In this document: positions 16,896 to 25,129 of the stretch, piece by piece
Position numbering within the stretch: the first letter of the stretch is position 1
Layout: each line of letters starts with the position of its first letter
From: Leptospiraceae bacterium
GTDB taxonomy: Bacteria > Spirochaetota > Leptospiria > Leptospirales > Leptonemataceae
Length of the DNA stretch: 64,000 nucleotides
Direction: 5' to 3'
Assembly (NCBI GenBank): GCA_026418015.1
Contig: JAOACE010000015.1
Location: forward strand, 33,789 to 97,788
Translations under genes and position numbers: made by a program
Notes under the pieces: generated by a model
Told to the model about the DNA's origin: nothing
The model's database searches: none
What the model saw: the letters and a program-made list of their open reading frames with translations, nothing else

Positions 16896-18644
16896 ATGGG
16901 AACTTATCATATAAAAAAACCAAAACAAATCAAAAAGATATTACTTTTTGCAGAGACGTTTCAGAGTTTAACACAACGAATTTTTGTAGAATTAACAGAA
17001 CGCGGTTATGATGTAAGCATCGAGTTTTCTGTGAATGATATGATTCTAAAAGAAGCTGTGAAATTGTTCGAACCAGATTTAATCATAGCTACTTATTTGA
17101 AGTGTGCAATTCCCGAAGATATTTTTTTAAATTATCTATGTTTGATCGTACATCCGGGGATAAAAGGAGATCGCGGTCCATCTTCGCTAGATTATGCAAT
17201 TCTAAACCGAGAACAAACCTGGGGTACAACAATTCTACAAGCAGACTATGAATGGGATATGGGCGATATTTGGTCTTCTTTCGAATTTCCCATGCGATTT
17301 GCAAAAAAAAGTAGTCTTTATAGAAACGAAGTAACAGAAGCAGCAGTAAAAGGGATTCTCGATGCGATAAACAAAATCGAAGATAATGTTGTACCAGAAG
17401 TATTAGATTATAGTAATCCTAATATTAGAGGAAAATGGAATCCTTATTTAACCCAAGAACAAAGAAAAATTTTTTGGGGAAGCGATACAACAGAAGATAT
17501 TCTTCGCAAGATCTATGCTTCAGATGGATTTCCTGGTGTATTAGATACGATTAATAACAAACAAGTCTATCTCTACAATGCATATAAAGAAGAATTACTA
17601 TACAAAGAGTTTAAGAATGCTAAACCAGGTGATTGGCTTGCAAGAAGAAATCATGCCTTATTAAGAAAAACAACGGATGGAGCGATTTGGATCACCCACA
17701 TGAAAGAAAAAAAAGAATATGCTCTAAAACTTCCTTCTTCGTATGTATTACCAGAGATTTACGAAACATTACCAGAAATAAATATATCTACTAACAGAAG
17801 CGAACATTCAACTTACCAAGAAATCTATTACGAAATCCAAGGAAAAATAGCATATTTGTATTTTGATTTTTATAATGGTGCCATGTCCACAGAACAATGC
17901 AATCAGCTGTTGGCAACATATAAAGAGTTAAAATCAAAAAATGTGGATTGCATTGTCCTAATGGGTGGAGAAGATTTCTGGTCTAATGGTATACATTTAA
18001 ATTTAATAGAATTTGCAGAATCTCCAGCTTGGGAGTCTTGGCGAAATATCCAAGCAATGGATGATTTATGCGAAGAAATCATAAACGATGTGGATCATCT
18101 TACAATTGCAGTGATGAGAGGCAATGCAGGTGCTGGTGGAGTTTTTTTCTCTTTGTGTTGTGATTTTGTTTTTGCGAAAAAAGGCATAATTCTAAACCCA
18201 CATTACAAATCGATGGGAAATTTATATGGTTCTGAATTTTGGACATATCGATTGCCTAAAAGAATAAACCCGGAAAATGCAAAAAAATTGTTAGAAAATC
18301 GTTTACCAATAAGTACAAATTACGCGAAACAAATTGGTTTAATTGATTTGGAACTAGAACAAGAAAATATAAAACAACAAGTAGAAGAACGATTAAAAGA
18401 GTTATTAGAATCTCGAGATTTTTATACTTTTATCGAAAAAAAAAGAAAGATTCGCCAAGAAGACGAACAGAACAAGCCCCTAATCGAATACAGAAAAGAA
18501 GAATTAAACCAAATGTATATAAACTTTTTTGGGTTTGATCCCAGCTACCACATTGCTCGGTATTATTTTGTTTATAAAATTAGAAATTTTAGAACACCTT
18601 TATATTTAGCAAAACACCGATTAGATGTTTTAACTAAAAAATAA
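16896..18644 (+). CDS. hypX: HypX, CO-ligand synthesis protein (formyl-transferase/crotonase fusion)
   Basis: This 583-residue protein fits HypX/HoxX, which under oxic conditions takes a formyl group from N10-formyl-tetrahydrofolate and decarbonylates formyl-CoA to the CO ligand of the NiFe site. The N-terminal half is a formyl-transferase-like domain (IVHPGIKGDRGPSSLDYAIL). The C-terminal half is an enoyl-CoA-hydratase-like domain (MRGNAGAGGVFFSL, NPHYKSMGNLYGSEFWTYRL). The start is placed at ATG 16896, 4 bases after hypD. The frame is open earlier, but that stretch overlaps hypD and has no family similarity. Ribosome-site sequence is weak, suggesting coupling to hypD. The last gene of the operon; folD at 54422 could supply the folate. 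Confidence 0.93.
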   Translation: MGTYHIKKPKQIKKILLFAETFQSLTQRIFVELTERGYDVSIEFSVNDMILKEAVKLFEPDLIIATYLKCAIPEDIFLNYLCLIVHPGIKGDRGPSSLDYAILNREQTWGTTILQADYEWDMGDIWSSFEFPMRFAKKSSLYRNEVTEAAVKGILDAINKIEDNVVPEVLDYSNPNIRGKWNPYLTQEQRKIFWGSDTTEDILRKIYASDGFPGVLDTINNKQVYLYNAYKEELLYKEFKNAKPGDWLARRNHALLRKTTDGAIWITHMKEKKEYALKLPSSYVLPEIYETLPEINISTNRSEHSTYQEIYYEIQGKIAYLYFDFYNGAMSTEQCNQLLATYKELKSKNVDCIVLMGGEDFWSNGIHLNLIEFAESPAWESWRNIQAMDDLCEEIINDVDHLTIAVMRGNAGAGGVFFSLCCDFVFAKKGIILNPHYKSMGNLYGSEFWTYRLPKRINPENAKKLLENRLPISTNYAKQIGLIDLELEQENIKQQVEERLKELLESRDFYTFIEKKRKIRQEDEQNKPLIEYRKEELNQMYINFFGFDPSYHIARYYFVYKIRNFRTPLYLAKHRLDVLTKK

Positions 18645-18663
18645 TTATAATTAAAATTTATAA

Positions 18664-18849
18664 TATAATTCTAACGGACAATTGGATACAAGTTTTGCTT
18701 CGCCCCAGGGCTATATGATGTTTTCCATTACAGGTGATAATTACAGTAATGCAAGAGTAGCAGTCCAACCTGATGGAAAAATTTTGATCGGTGAAGAATG
18801 TTATCAAAGCTCAGGTGAAAGTGATTTTTGTGTGGCGAGAATTCAGTAA
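18664..18849 (+). pseudogene. Detached C-terminal delta-60 repeat, gene remnant
   Basis: This frame runs from just after a stop at 18661-18663 to a TAA at 18847-18849 and has no credible start. It translates to one delta-60-type repeat: NSNGQLDTSF, then AVQPDGKILIGEECY, then DFCVARIQ. This is the same motif and the same ending as the last repeat of the lipoprotein gene at 19037-20399. The terminator hairpin after it is also nearly identical to the one after that gene. It is therefore best read as a duplicated or deletion-derived 3' end. No promoter or ribosome site is seen. Confidence 0.75.
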
Positions 18850-18856
18850 AATCAAG

Positions 18857-18882
18857 GGCTCTTTTTTAAGAGCCTTTTTTTA
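18857..18882 (+). terminator. Intrinsic terminator after the delta-60 remnant
   Basis: A perfect 7-bp stem (GGCTCTT / AAGAGCC) with a TTTT loop is followed by seven T residues. It is almost the same sequence as the terminator at 20407-20430. Confidence 0.85.
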
Positions 18883-18933
18883 TTTTAATAAATCTTTCTA
18901 AATTCAAAAGATTCCTAAAATAAACGCTAATAG

Positions 18934-18942
18934 TGTTATAAT
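18934..18942 (+). promoter_or_regulatory. Extended -10 promoter for the delta-60 lipoprotein gene
   Basis: TGTTATAAT is a consensus extended -10 element. No good -35 is seen 17 bases upstream. Initiation near 18949 would give a leader of about 88 bases before the ATG at 19037, which has a GGAGGAGTAGG ribosome site. Confidence 0.5.
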
Positions 18943-19036
18943 TTCTTATTTTTTGTTCAATTTTTTGATTATTGTTAAAAATAAATTAAGAAATCCAAAT
19001 TTTTTACGTCACATATTAAGTTGGAGGAGTAGGAAT

Positions 19037-20399
19037 ATGATAAATAAAACTTTAAAGAGTCATATTCAAGGCTTAGCGATATTTTTGGTTTTATTAATCG
19101 TATTTACTGCTTGCCACAAGAAGAAAAAACCCTTTTTACTTTTGCCTTTAATGGATAATGCTAGTGTGAGTGGAGGTAGTGGTGGTTCTGGAGGTAGTGG
19201 CTCTATCTTTATACCTGCAAGGGGAGAAATAGATGATTCGTTTGGTTCTTCTGGTTATCAAGTCTTGGATGTAATTGCGGGCAATCATGGTTATGGGCAA
19301 TCTTTAGGTATTCAATCCAATGGAAAAATTCTGTTAGGGGGCTATTGTGATAGTGGTAGTAGTACAAATAGAGATTTTTGTATAGTAAGGTTTAATAGCT
19401 GGTTCTATCGATACAAATTTTGGTTCATCTGGCAAAGTAATTACAAACAATAGCTACATTGATTATGCTTTGTCTCTCAAAGTTTTATCTGATGATAGGA
19501 TTATGTTAGGGGGATATTGTGATAATGGTAGTATCAATTATTTCTGCTATGCGAGATATGGTTCAGATGGAACAAATCAAACTTCTGGTTATATGAGTAT
19601 AGGTGGTTCTGGTTCTGATTATGCAATGTCATTAGTAGTAGAATCCATGGAAGATAATTTCAATCCTGGTAAATTTTTATTAGGTGGTCATTGTAATGAT
19701 CAGTTTTGTCTTGCTAGGTTAGATTTTTCTGGTTCCTTTGATACTTCTTTTAATTCTAGTGGTTATGTTATAAAGGATATTCCTACTACTGCTCCTGATA
19801 TAGGTAATTCTCTTGCACTACAACCTGATGGAAAGATACTTTTAGGTGGATATTGTTTTGTTGGAGGTAGTGTTCAATTTTGTATAGCAAGGTTTAACTC
19901 TAATGGTTCTTTGGATACAAGTTTTGTTTCAGGAAATGGTTATATTGTACAAGATATTTCTGCTGGTTCTGATTATGGTAATTCTCTTGCACTACAACCT
20001 GATGGAAAGATACTATTAGGTGGAACATGCGATAACAAATTTTGCATTGCAAGGTTTAACTCTAATGGTTCTTTGGATACAAGTTTTGGTTCAGGAAATG
20101 GTTATGTTGTACAAGATATTTCTACCGGTTCTGATAATGGTAATTCTCTTGCAATACAACCTGATGGAAAGATACTTTTAGGTGGAACATGCGATAACAA
20201 ATTTTGTGTTGCAAGGTTTAACTCTGGTGGTTCTTTGGATACAACTTTTGGAACTAGCGGATATTTTATTTTAGACATACTTGGTTCAAATCCGGACAAT
20301 GCTAGATCTCTTTTGTTGCAACCTGATGGCAAGATTTTATTAGGTGGTTTTTGTCTTACTGGAGGTATACAAAAATTTTGTATAGCAAGAATTAGATAA
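19037..20399 (+). pseudogene. Delta-60-repeat lipoprotein gene with an internal frameshift
   Basis: The gene starts at ATG 19037 after a strong GGAGGAG site. The N-terminus is a lipoprotein signal with lipobox VFTAC, then a Lys run and a Gly/Ser linker (about residues 49-58). Seven delta-60 repeats follow, each of the form QPDGKILLGG...FC.ARFNS.GSLDTSFG. The opening frame covers only the first repeat and stops at 19453. From about 19394 (after FNS, at GSIDTNFG) the repeats continue in another frame to 20399. Two missing bases, or one extra, explain the shift. Each repeat has two Cys, which is unusual. The product would be a surface or periplasmic propeller-like protein. A sequencing error, slippage or true inactivation are all possible. 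Confidence 0.75.
19953..20276 (+). repeat. Near-identical tandem 162-bp coding repeats
   Basis: Two adjacent 162-bp units, beginning at the GATATTTC of 19953 and of 20115, differ at only a scattering of bases. Both encode one delta-60 repeat with ACATGCGATAACAAATTTTG in the middle. A third, more diverged unit precedes them. Such identity favours slippage or recombination within the gene. Confidence 0.8.
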
Positions 20400-20406
20400 A
20401 ATCAAA

Positions 20407-20430
20407 GGCTCTTTTTTAAGAGCTTTTTTT
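20407..20430 (+). terminator. Terminator shared by convergent genes
   Basis: Stem GCTCTT / AAGAGC with a TTTT loop is followed by a run of T residues on the plus strand. The stop codon of the convergent lnt gene (20416-20418) lies in the loop, so the lnt mRNA ends inside the same structure. Confidence 0.75.
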
Positions 20431-22182
20431 TCTGAATAAATTCAACCAGAGAAACAGAATGATTAATCCATAAAGCCAACTATTTCCCAAATAACTATAT
20501 AGAGTGTTTTGATTTTTTATAATAGGAAGATCTACAACCTGAACTTCTTTTGTTTCCTGTCCTGTTAATATATTTCCATAGATAGGTTTTATGTAGCTAC
20601 CTGTGGGATCGATGGCAGTACTTACACCACTATTGGTAGAACGAACAATGCTTCTGCGAAGTTCTATCGCGCGAACTAAACCTAAGGAGAGATGTTGGTA
20701 GCTTTCGATGGTTTTTCCATACCATTTATCTTGGGTGATGTTTACGATAAAATCAATGGATCGGTTAGCACTTAAAAAGAAATCTCTTACATATTCTGGT
20801 TGAATAATTTCATAACAGATTAAAGGCATAAAATAACCTGTTGGCTTAAATTCTTTGTTCTTAAAAAAGTTTTCTATTTCTTTGGTTTTATACAACTCTT
20901 CTATTGGTTCAAAAGGATAATCCATTGCCTTAACAGGATTAGAATAATTTTCGCGTTGATAGGGCATAACAATAAAAGATTTACCTGGTTCAAACCTACT
21001 ATATCGCACAGATTCGGGAACTAGTTGGATTAAACCAGTTTGATCTAAAAATTCAGCAAGGGGAATTTGTTCGCCAAAAGCAATCAATTTTCTTTTATGA
21101 TAAGTTTCTTCTCTTTTGCCTCTTCGCGAATAAAAGGGAGCAGAATTGTAAACAACTATTCTATTTTGTTTTTGTTCATAATAAAAATCATTAAAAATCA
21201 CATCTGCATTGTAGCGTGCATTAATATAATGGATCAAATATTCAAAATAAGGATGGTATGCATTTAGCCTTAAAGTTAATGCATCTTTTTGGGTAGAAAA
21301 ATAAGGAATACCCGATTCGGGAAATACAAATAGATCAATCTTTCCTTCGCTATTTTTAAAAGCTTCTTCGATTAAAGGGGGGATTTCATTAAGCATAAAA
21401 TTTTCTACGGATTCTATTGTTACTTTATTTTCGCCGTATTTTTCTAATGGTGCATTGGGTTGAATCATCGCTATGCGAATTTTTTGTGAGGATTTAATCA
21501 TTTCATTGATTCGATGGATTTGTACAATGCCATAGAGATGAATTAGCAAAAAAAGAATCAGCACAAAACCATAGGTTTTTTTAAAACGCGGTAGAAAAAA
21601 TATTAAATAATTTTTGTATAATAATTTAAATATTCGATAAAAACTATAAGAAAAAAATACATACAAAAACGTAATTCCATGTATACCAAAGATATCTGCC
21701 ACCTGAGCAAAAATCAAATTTTTAACTACTAAATTCCCCCAATACCAGTTAAAAACCTGCGGAGTTATTATGTCAATTATCGTAATCACTAATGGAATAG
21801 AAATTAAATTGTATTTATAAAATATTTTGTATTTATACTTTATTTTTGATAAAAATATTAATATTAAAGGAATCTTAGAATTTAGTAAAATGGAATAAGG
21901 AATAAACAAAAAAATCGATAATATCAGGGGTATACCGCCATACTCTACAAAAAGATGAATCACCCAATAAAAAGAAAAGATACACAAACTTAATGCAAAA
22001 AGAAAAGAAATCCATAGAATTTTTTTGTAAGAGGCATGATTTCGTCTTAATTCTTCGCTTATATAAAATAAATGCCATAAAACAAACCATCGAATGATGG
22101 GAAAAGAAAATGGTTCAATTGATATTGTTGCACTAATACCAAAAAGAATCGACAATACAATGGGTTTAAATTTTATCTTCAT
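20416..22182 (-). CDS. lnt: Apolipoprotein N-acyltransferase
   Basis: This 588-residue inner-membrane enzyme adds the third fatty acid to the N-terminal Cys of lipoproteins. About six hydrophobic segments occupy residues 5-220 and one closes the C-terminus. The nitrilase-like periplasmic domain carries the triad Glu289 (FVFPESGIPYF), Lys363 (KRKLIAFGEQIP) and Cys456 (PLICYE). It is somewhat longer than the E. coli protein (about 510). The ATG abuts the divergent pyrE ATG exactly (CATATG). Its ribosome site GGAG therefore lies inside pyrE codons 2-4. The stop sits within the terminator hairpin of the convergent gene. Confidence 0.93.
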   Translation of the reverse strand: MKIKFKPIVLSILFGISATISIEPFSFPIIRWFVLWHLFYISEELRRNHASYKKILWISFLFALSLCIFSFYWVIHLFVEYGGIPLILSIFLFIPYSILLNSKIPLILIFLSKIKYKYKIFYKYNLISIPLVITIIDIITPQVFNWYWGNLVVKNLIFAQVADIFGIHGITFLYVFFSYSFYRIFKLLYKNYLIFFLPRFKKTYGFVLILFLLIHLYGIVQIHRINEMIKSSQKIRIAMIQPNAPLEKYGENKVTIESVENFMLNEIPPLIEEAFKNSEGKIDLFVFPESGIPYFSTQKDALTLRLNAYHPYFEYLIHYINARYNADVIFNDFYYEQKQNRIVVYNSAPFYSRRGKREETYHKRKLIAFGEQIPLAEFLDQTGLIQLVPESVRYSRFEPGKSFIVMPYQRENYSNPVKAMDYPFEPIEELYKTKEIENFFKNKEFKPTGYFMPLICYEIIQPEYVRDFFLSANRSIDFIVNITQDKWYGKTIESYQHLSLGLVRAIELRRSIVRSTNSGVSTAIDPTGSYIKPIYGNILTGQETKEVQVVDLPIIKNQNTLYSYLGNSWLYGLIILFLWLNLFRKKSS

Positions 22183-22761
22183 ATGTCTCCATTAACAAAA
22201 CTTCTCTTCGATAAAGCACACTCTTTTATTTATATGTATAGAGAAAAGCCTTTTCAACTATCTTCTGGGAAAATGTCTCATCATTATTTCAATTGTAAAA
22301 AAATTACGTTAAACCCAGAATTTTTGTATTTAGCTGTAAGAGCAATCTGCGAAGAACTAATTCCAGAAAATCATTTATCTATTCCCGAAGCAGTAGGTGG
22401 TTTAACCTTAGGAGCAGATCCTTTGGCTTATGGAATATCATTGTATTATCTCCAAAAAAATATTGTTTGTTATCCTTGCATTGTTCGTAAAGAAGTAAAA
22501 CAATATGGAACACAAAAACAAATCGAAGGCGAAATAGAAAATATCCATAATGTTGTTGTATTGGATGATGTAGTAACAACAGGTAGCTCTACTTTAAAGG
22601 CTGTTGATGCCTTTAGAAATGCTGGCAAAAATGTACAATATGCCATTTGCTTAGTTGACAGAGAAGAAGGGGGGAGAGAAACCCTTCTTAAAGAAGGGGT
22701 AAAACTTTTTAGTCTATGGAAAAAATCCGATTTTACTCCTCTTACTGATAATAACTTATAA
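22183..22761 (+). CDS. pyrE: Orotate phosphoribosyltransferase
   Basis: This 192-residue enzyme makes orotidine 5'-phosphate from orotate and PRPP in pyrimidine synthesis. The PRPP-binding loop is VVLDDVVTTGSSTLKAVDAF (residues about 125-144), and the N-terminal KPFQLSSGKMSHHYFNCKKI matches the family's LTSGKxSxYYxDxR region. The ATG directly abuts that of lnt on the other strand, so there is no 5' intergenic space. A TCGACA lies 28 bases upstream inside lnt, fitting a leaderless transcript. The last 20 bases overlap the convergent nuclease gene. Confidence 0.92.
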   Translation: MSPLTKLLFDKAHSFIYMYREKPFQLSSGKMSHHYFNCKKITLNPEFLYLAVRAICEELIPENHLSIPEAVGGLTLGADPLAYGISLYYLQKNIVCYPCIVRKEVKQYGTQKQIEGEIENIHNVVVLDDVVTTGSSTLKAVDAFRNAGKNVQYAICLVDREEGGRETLLKEGVKLFSLWKKSDFTPLTDNNL

Positions 22762-23554
22762 AGGGATTTTCGTTGCCTTGATATTGAGCTTTTAATCGAT
22801 TTATTTTTTTCTCTTCTTCGTCTGGTGGATCAAGTTTATTCCATTTCTGTATAAAACTTTTTTCTTCTTGGGTTAAGGGAATTCCATAAAACCACGACAT
22901 GTATAAATAGGTTCGAGCAATATCTCCTCGGATAGAATCTCTTGGTTCTACTATATTTCTTCTATGATCCACTTCGAAATCACAACTACCATATTCTCTT
23001 GGTTCTCCGGGTATTTCTCCAAAAAAATAGTTTTTTCTATCGCGATTTAGTTCATAAATTGTGGGGACTAAATTATGGACATCCCCTTCCATAATATTAA
23101 AACAATCGTCGATTTCGTTGCAACAATTCCTACCTTTGAATTTTTTTATTTTACCGTTTTTTTCTTTTGTACAAACGCGACTTTGCCAGCATTCTCTGTC
23201 TTTTCCAAATCGATATGCCGGCATAATGTGTTCCCAGTTAATCATAAATTCTGTCGAAGGAGACTTTTTTTTGTATCCACAAGAAGGATCGGGTATTAGT
23301 CGTTCTTGGGATTTACTATAAAGGATTCTACAACCACAATAGAAAGAGATAGGATGATGGACAATATAAAGTTTTTTTAAGAAACGTTTTGCTTCCATAA
23401 AATTTTGTCTATCTTTTGATTTTAAAAGACAACCTTTGCCATAGTTTTTTGCCAAATCGTATTGTGGTTGTACAAATTGTTTGTAAAAATCTAAGTCTTG
23501 GCTATACAAAAAAATTGGGAAAAAAAATAATAAAAGATATTTTAGTGTTTTCAT
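22742..23554 (-). CDS. Secreted endonuclease I family nuclease
   Basis: This 270-residue protein has an N-terminal signal peptide (MKTLKYLLLFFFPIFLYSQ) and the endonuclease I/Dns (PF04231) core. INWEHIMPAYRFG contains the catalytic His, GDVHNLVPTIYELNRDR the metal-binding Asn region, and IRGDIARTYLYMS the C-terminal motif. Relatives are periplasmic or extracellular nucleases that cut DNA non-specifically, sometimes supplying nucleotides or limiting uptake. Several Cys residues (CGC, CC) suit an exported, disulfide-bonded enzyme. It overlaps the 3' end of pyrE by 20 bases and lies 3 bases downstream of the DUF1577-like gene, so it is probably co-transcribed with it. Confidence 0.88.
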   Translation of the reverse strand: MKTLKYLLLFFFPIFLYSQDLDFYKQFVQPQYDLAKNYGKGCLLKSKDRQNFMEAKRFLKKLYIVHHPISFYCGCRILYSKSQERLIPDPSCGYKKKSPSTEFMINWEHIMPAYRFGKDRECWQSRVCTKEKNGKIKKFKGRNCCNEIDDCFNIMEGDVHNLVPTIYELNRDRKNYFFGEIPGEPREYGSCDFEVDHRRNIVEPRDSIRGDIARTYLYMSWFYGIPLTQEEKSFIQKWNKLDPPDEEEKKINRLKAQYQGNENPFISYYQ

Positions 23555-23557
23555 TTT

Positions 23558-24712
23558 TTATCCTTTTTGAGCTTGTTGAGCTTGCATGATTTTGAATTTT
23601 TTTTCGTAGATATTAATTAAATTTAAATACTGATTCTTTTGCTCTTCGTTCTTAAATTGGATAATTTTTGTCCCTAAATACAAAACACCTTTTTCGTCTC
23701 TTGCACTGGAACGAATTTCTACAAAAACAGAAATGGGAGGATAACCTTTAAAAACAATATCGCAAGAAAAGCCAGATTGCTTTAATAAATAATTGATCAA
23801 GCTAAGGTGTTTGATTTTTGTTCTAAATCCACTTTTAGATATATTTAACACATCTTCTTTTTCTTGTATTAAAGATGTGTTGATTTGTAGCATTCTATCG
23901 ATTAATTCTCGGTTCCATTGTTTTACTTTATCGATTTCGTCTAATTCCATTGTTTTGTTTTTATGTTGTAATTGAATGTATCCTATTACAATAGAGTTAT
24001 GATCGTGGGTAAGATAGTATAATGGAGCAATTAATTCGCTTTTTATGTTAAGTTTTCTGTAACGTTGTATAATTTTATCTAAGTTGTTGCTAAATATTTT
24101 TTTTAAGTTGAGTATTTCGGGATGTTCTGTTTCGAATTCTTTTGGTTCAAAGCTATCTCTTACAAGAATAAATTTTTCTGTTCTTTTTACGAGTTCAGTT
24201 AGTGGATCTGGTTCTTCGAATGTATCTAGTTTTACAACATCGTATAAGGGTCGAATTTTGTTTTCGAATTCTGCAAGACCTACTTTGATTGTTGTGGGAA
24301 TAATCCTTGTTCCAGGTTCAATCATGTGTTTACTCGTTAAAAAATTCGTAAGATAAACTTCGTTATTCTTTATAGGAATTCTGATTTCTTCTCTATCGGA
24401 TAGAGAAATTCCAATTGCTTTTATCTGAACATTATATATTCCTTTGATTTCTCCTCTACTGATAATTTTAATATGAATTTCTAAGTATCTTCCTAATACG
24501 CGAAAGCAAACATATTCTTTATCTAAGTCTAAAACAATATCGGTTGCAATCTTATAAGTATGGTTTGGATGAATTTCTATAAAACGAATTTTAGGTGGAT
24601 CTTCTAAGGACTTTAAATAAATATATTTGTTCAAAAGATGCTTTTCTACAATTGAATGAATTTTTTCTGGATTGATAAACCATTCTAATTGTCTTTTGGT
24701 TTCTTTTAACAT
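23558..24712 (-). CDS. DUF1577/PilZ-like protein
   Basis: This 384-residue cytoplasmic protein resembles the DUF1577 proteins described in Leptospira. The N-terminal part (about 1-140) is a beta-rich, PilZ-like barrel ending in LSDREEIRIPIKN. A helical middle follows (KKIFSNNLDKIIQRYRKLNI). A second beta-rich part is near residues 310-360 (CDIVFKGYPPISVFVEIRSS, EKGVLYLGTKII), where PilZ domains often sit. I cannot confirm the c-di-GMP-binding RxxxR motif. A role in c-di-GMP-linked signalling is an inference supported by the GGDEF/EAL protein 4 kb away. It lies 3 bases after the small receiver-like gene. Confidence 0.6.
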   Translation of the reverse strand: MLKETKRQLEWFINPEKIHSIVEKHLLNKYIYLKSLEDPPKIRFIEIHPNHTYKIATDIVLDLDKEYVCFRVLGRYLEIHIKIISRGEIKGIYNVQIKAIGISLSDREEIRIPIKNNEVYLTNFLTSKHMIEPGTRIIPTTIKVGLAEFENKIRPLYDVVKLDTFEEPDPLTELVKRTEKFILVRDSFEPKEFETEHPEILNLKKIFSNNLDKIIQRYRKLNIKSELIAPLYYLTHDHNSIVIGYIQLQHKNKTMELDEIDKVKQWNRELIDRMLQINTSLIQEKEDVLNISKSGFRTKIKHLSLINYLLKQSGFSCDIVFKGYPPISVFVEIRSSARDEKGVLYLGTKIIQFKNEEQKNQYLNLINIYEKKFKIMQAQQAQKG

Positions 24713-24715
24713 GTT

Positions 24716-25069
24716 TTATATGTGTAATTCTAACAATTCTTCTATGTATTCATCTATAATAAAGATTTCCATTGGTAAAGCAATTTTACTGCATTTACAA
24801 CTAAAATAGGGTTTTGGATAATTTTGTTCGCTTTCTAGAAACAAAAAGTGTGGCGGTATACCATGTAAATGCTTGATCTTTTCGTGTACATCTTGAACAT
24901 TTATATCTGGTCCTACGATTACTATACAATAATCACAACTGATATCGTTTATATCGTAAGACACAAAAAATTCTAATGATTTGTTTTTTAAAATCTCGGA
25001 AAGAATATGTATTATATCTTGATCCTTAGACAAAATCAAAACCTTAGAATAGCAACCCTGTTCTCCCAT
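24716..25069 (-). CDS. Small protein resembling a degenerate receiver domain
   Basis: From the ATG at 25069 this is a 117-residue protein. YSKVLILSKDQDIIHILSEIL looks like the first strand and helix of a response-regulator receiver, and DYCIVIVGPDI occupies the place of the phosphoacceptor strand, but no typical DD...D...K set is present. The frame is open 12 codons further, but the start at 25069 is favoured because GGGGGA precedes it. It is probably in one unit with the DUF1577-like gene 3 bases downstream. A non-phosphorylated protein-interaction role is the most that can be suggested. Confidence 0.45.
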   Translation of the reverse strand: MGEQGCYSKVLILSKDQDIIHILSEILKNKSLEFFVSYDINDISCDYCIVIVGPDINVQDVHEKIKHLHGIPPHFLFLESEQNYPKPYFSCKCSKIALPMEIFIIDEYIEELLELHI

Positions 25070-25129
25070 AAATCCCCCATTTAATACTATAAACATAAAA
25101 ATCAAGGAAAATAATTTTTCTACTATTTT

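Noticed and set aside
19750..20280. 162-bp repeats as a CRISPR or mobile element
   Set aside because: They are in-frame coding repeats of the delta-60 protein, with no spacers or terminal inverted repeats.
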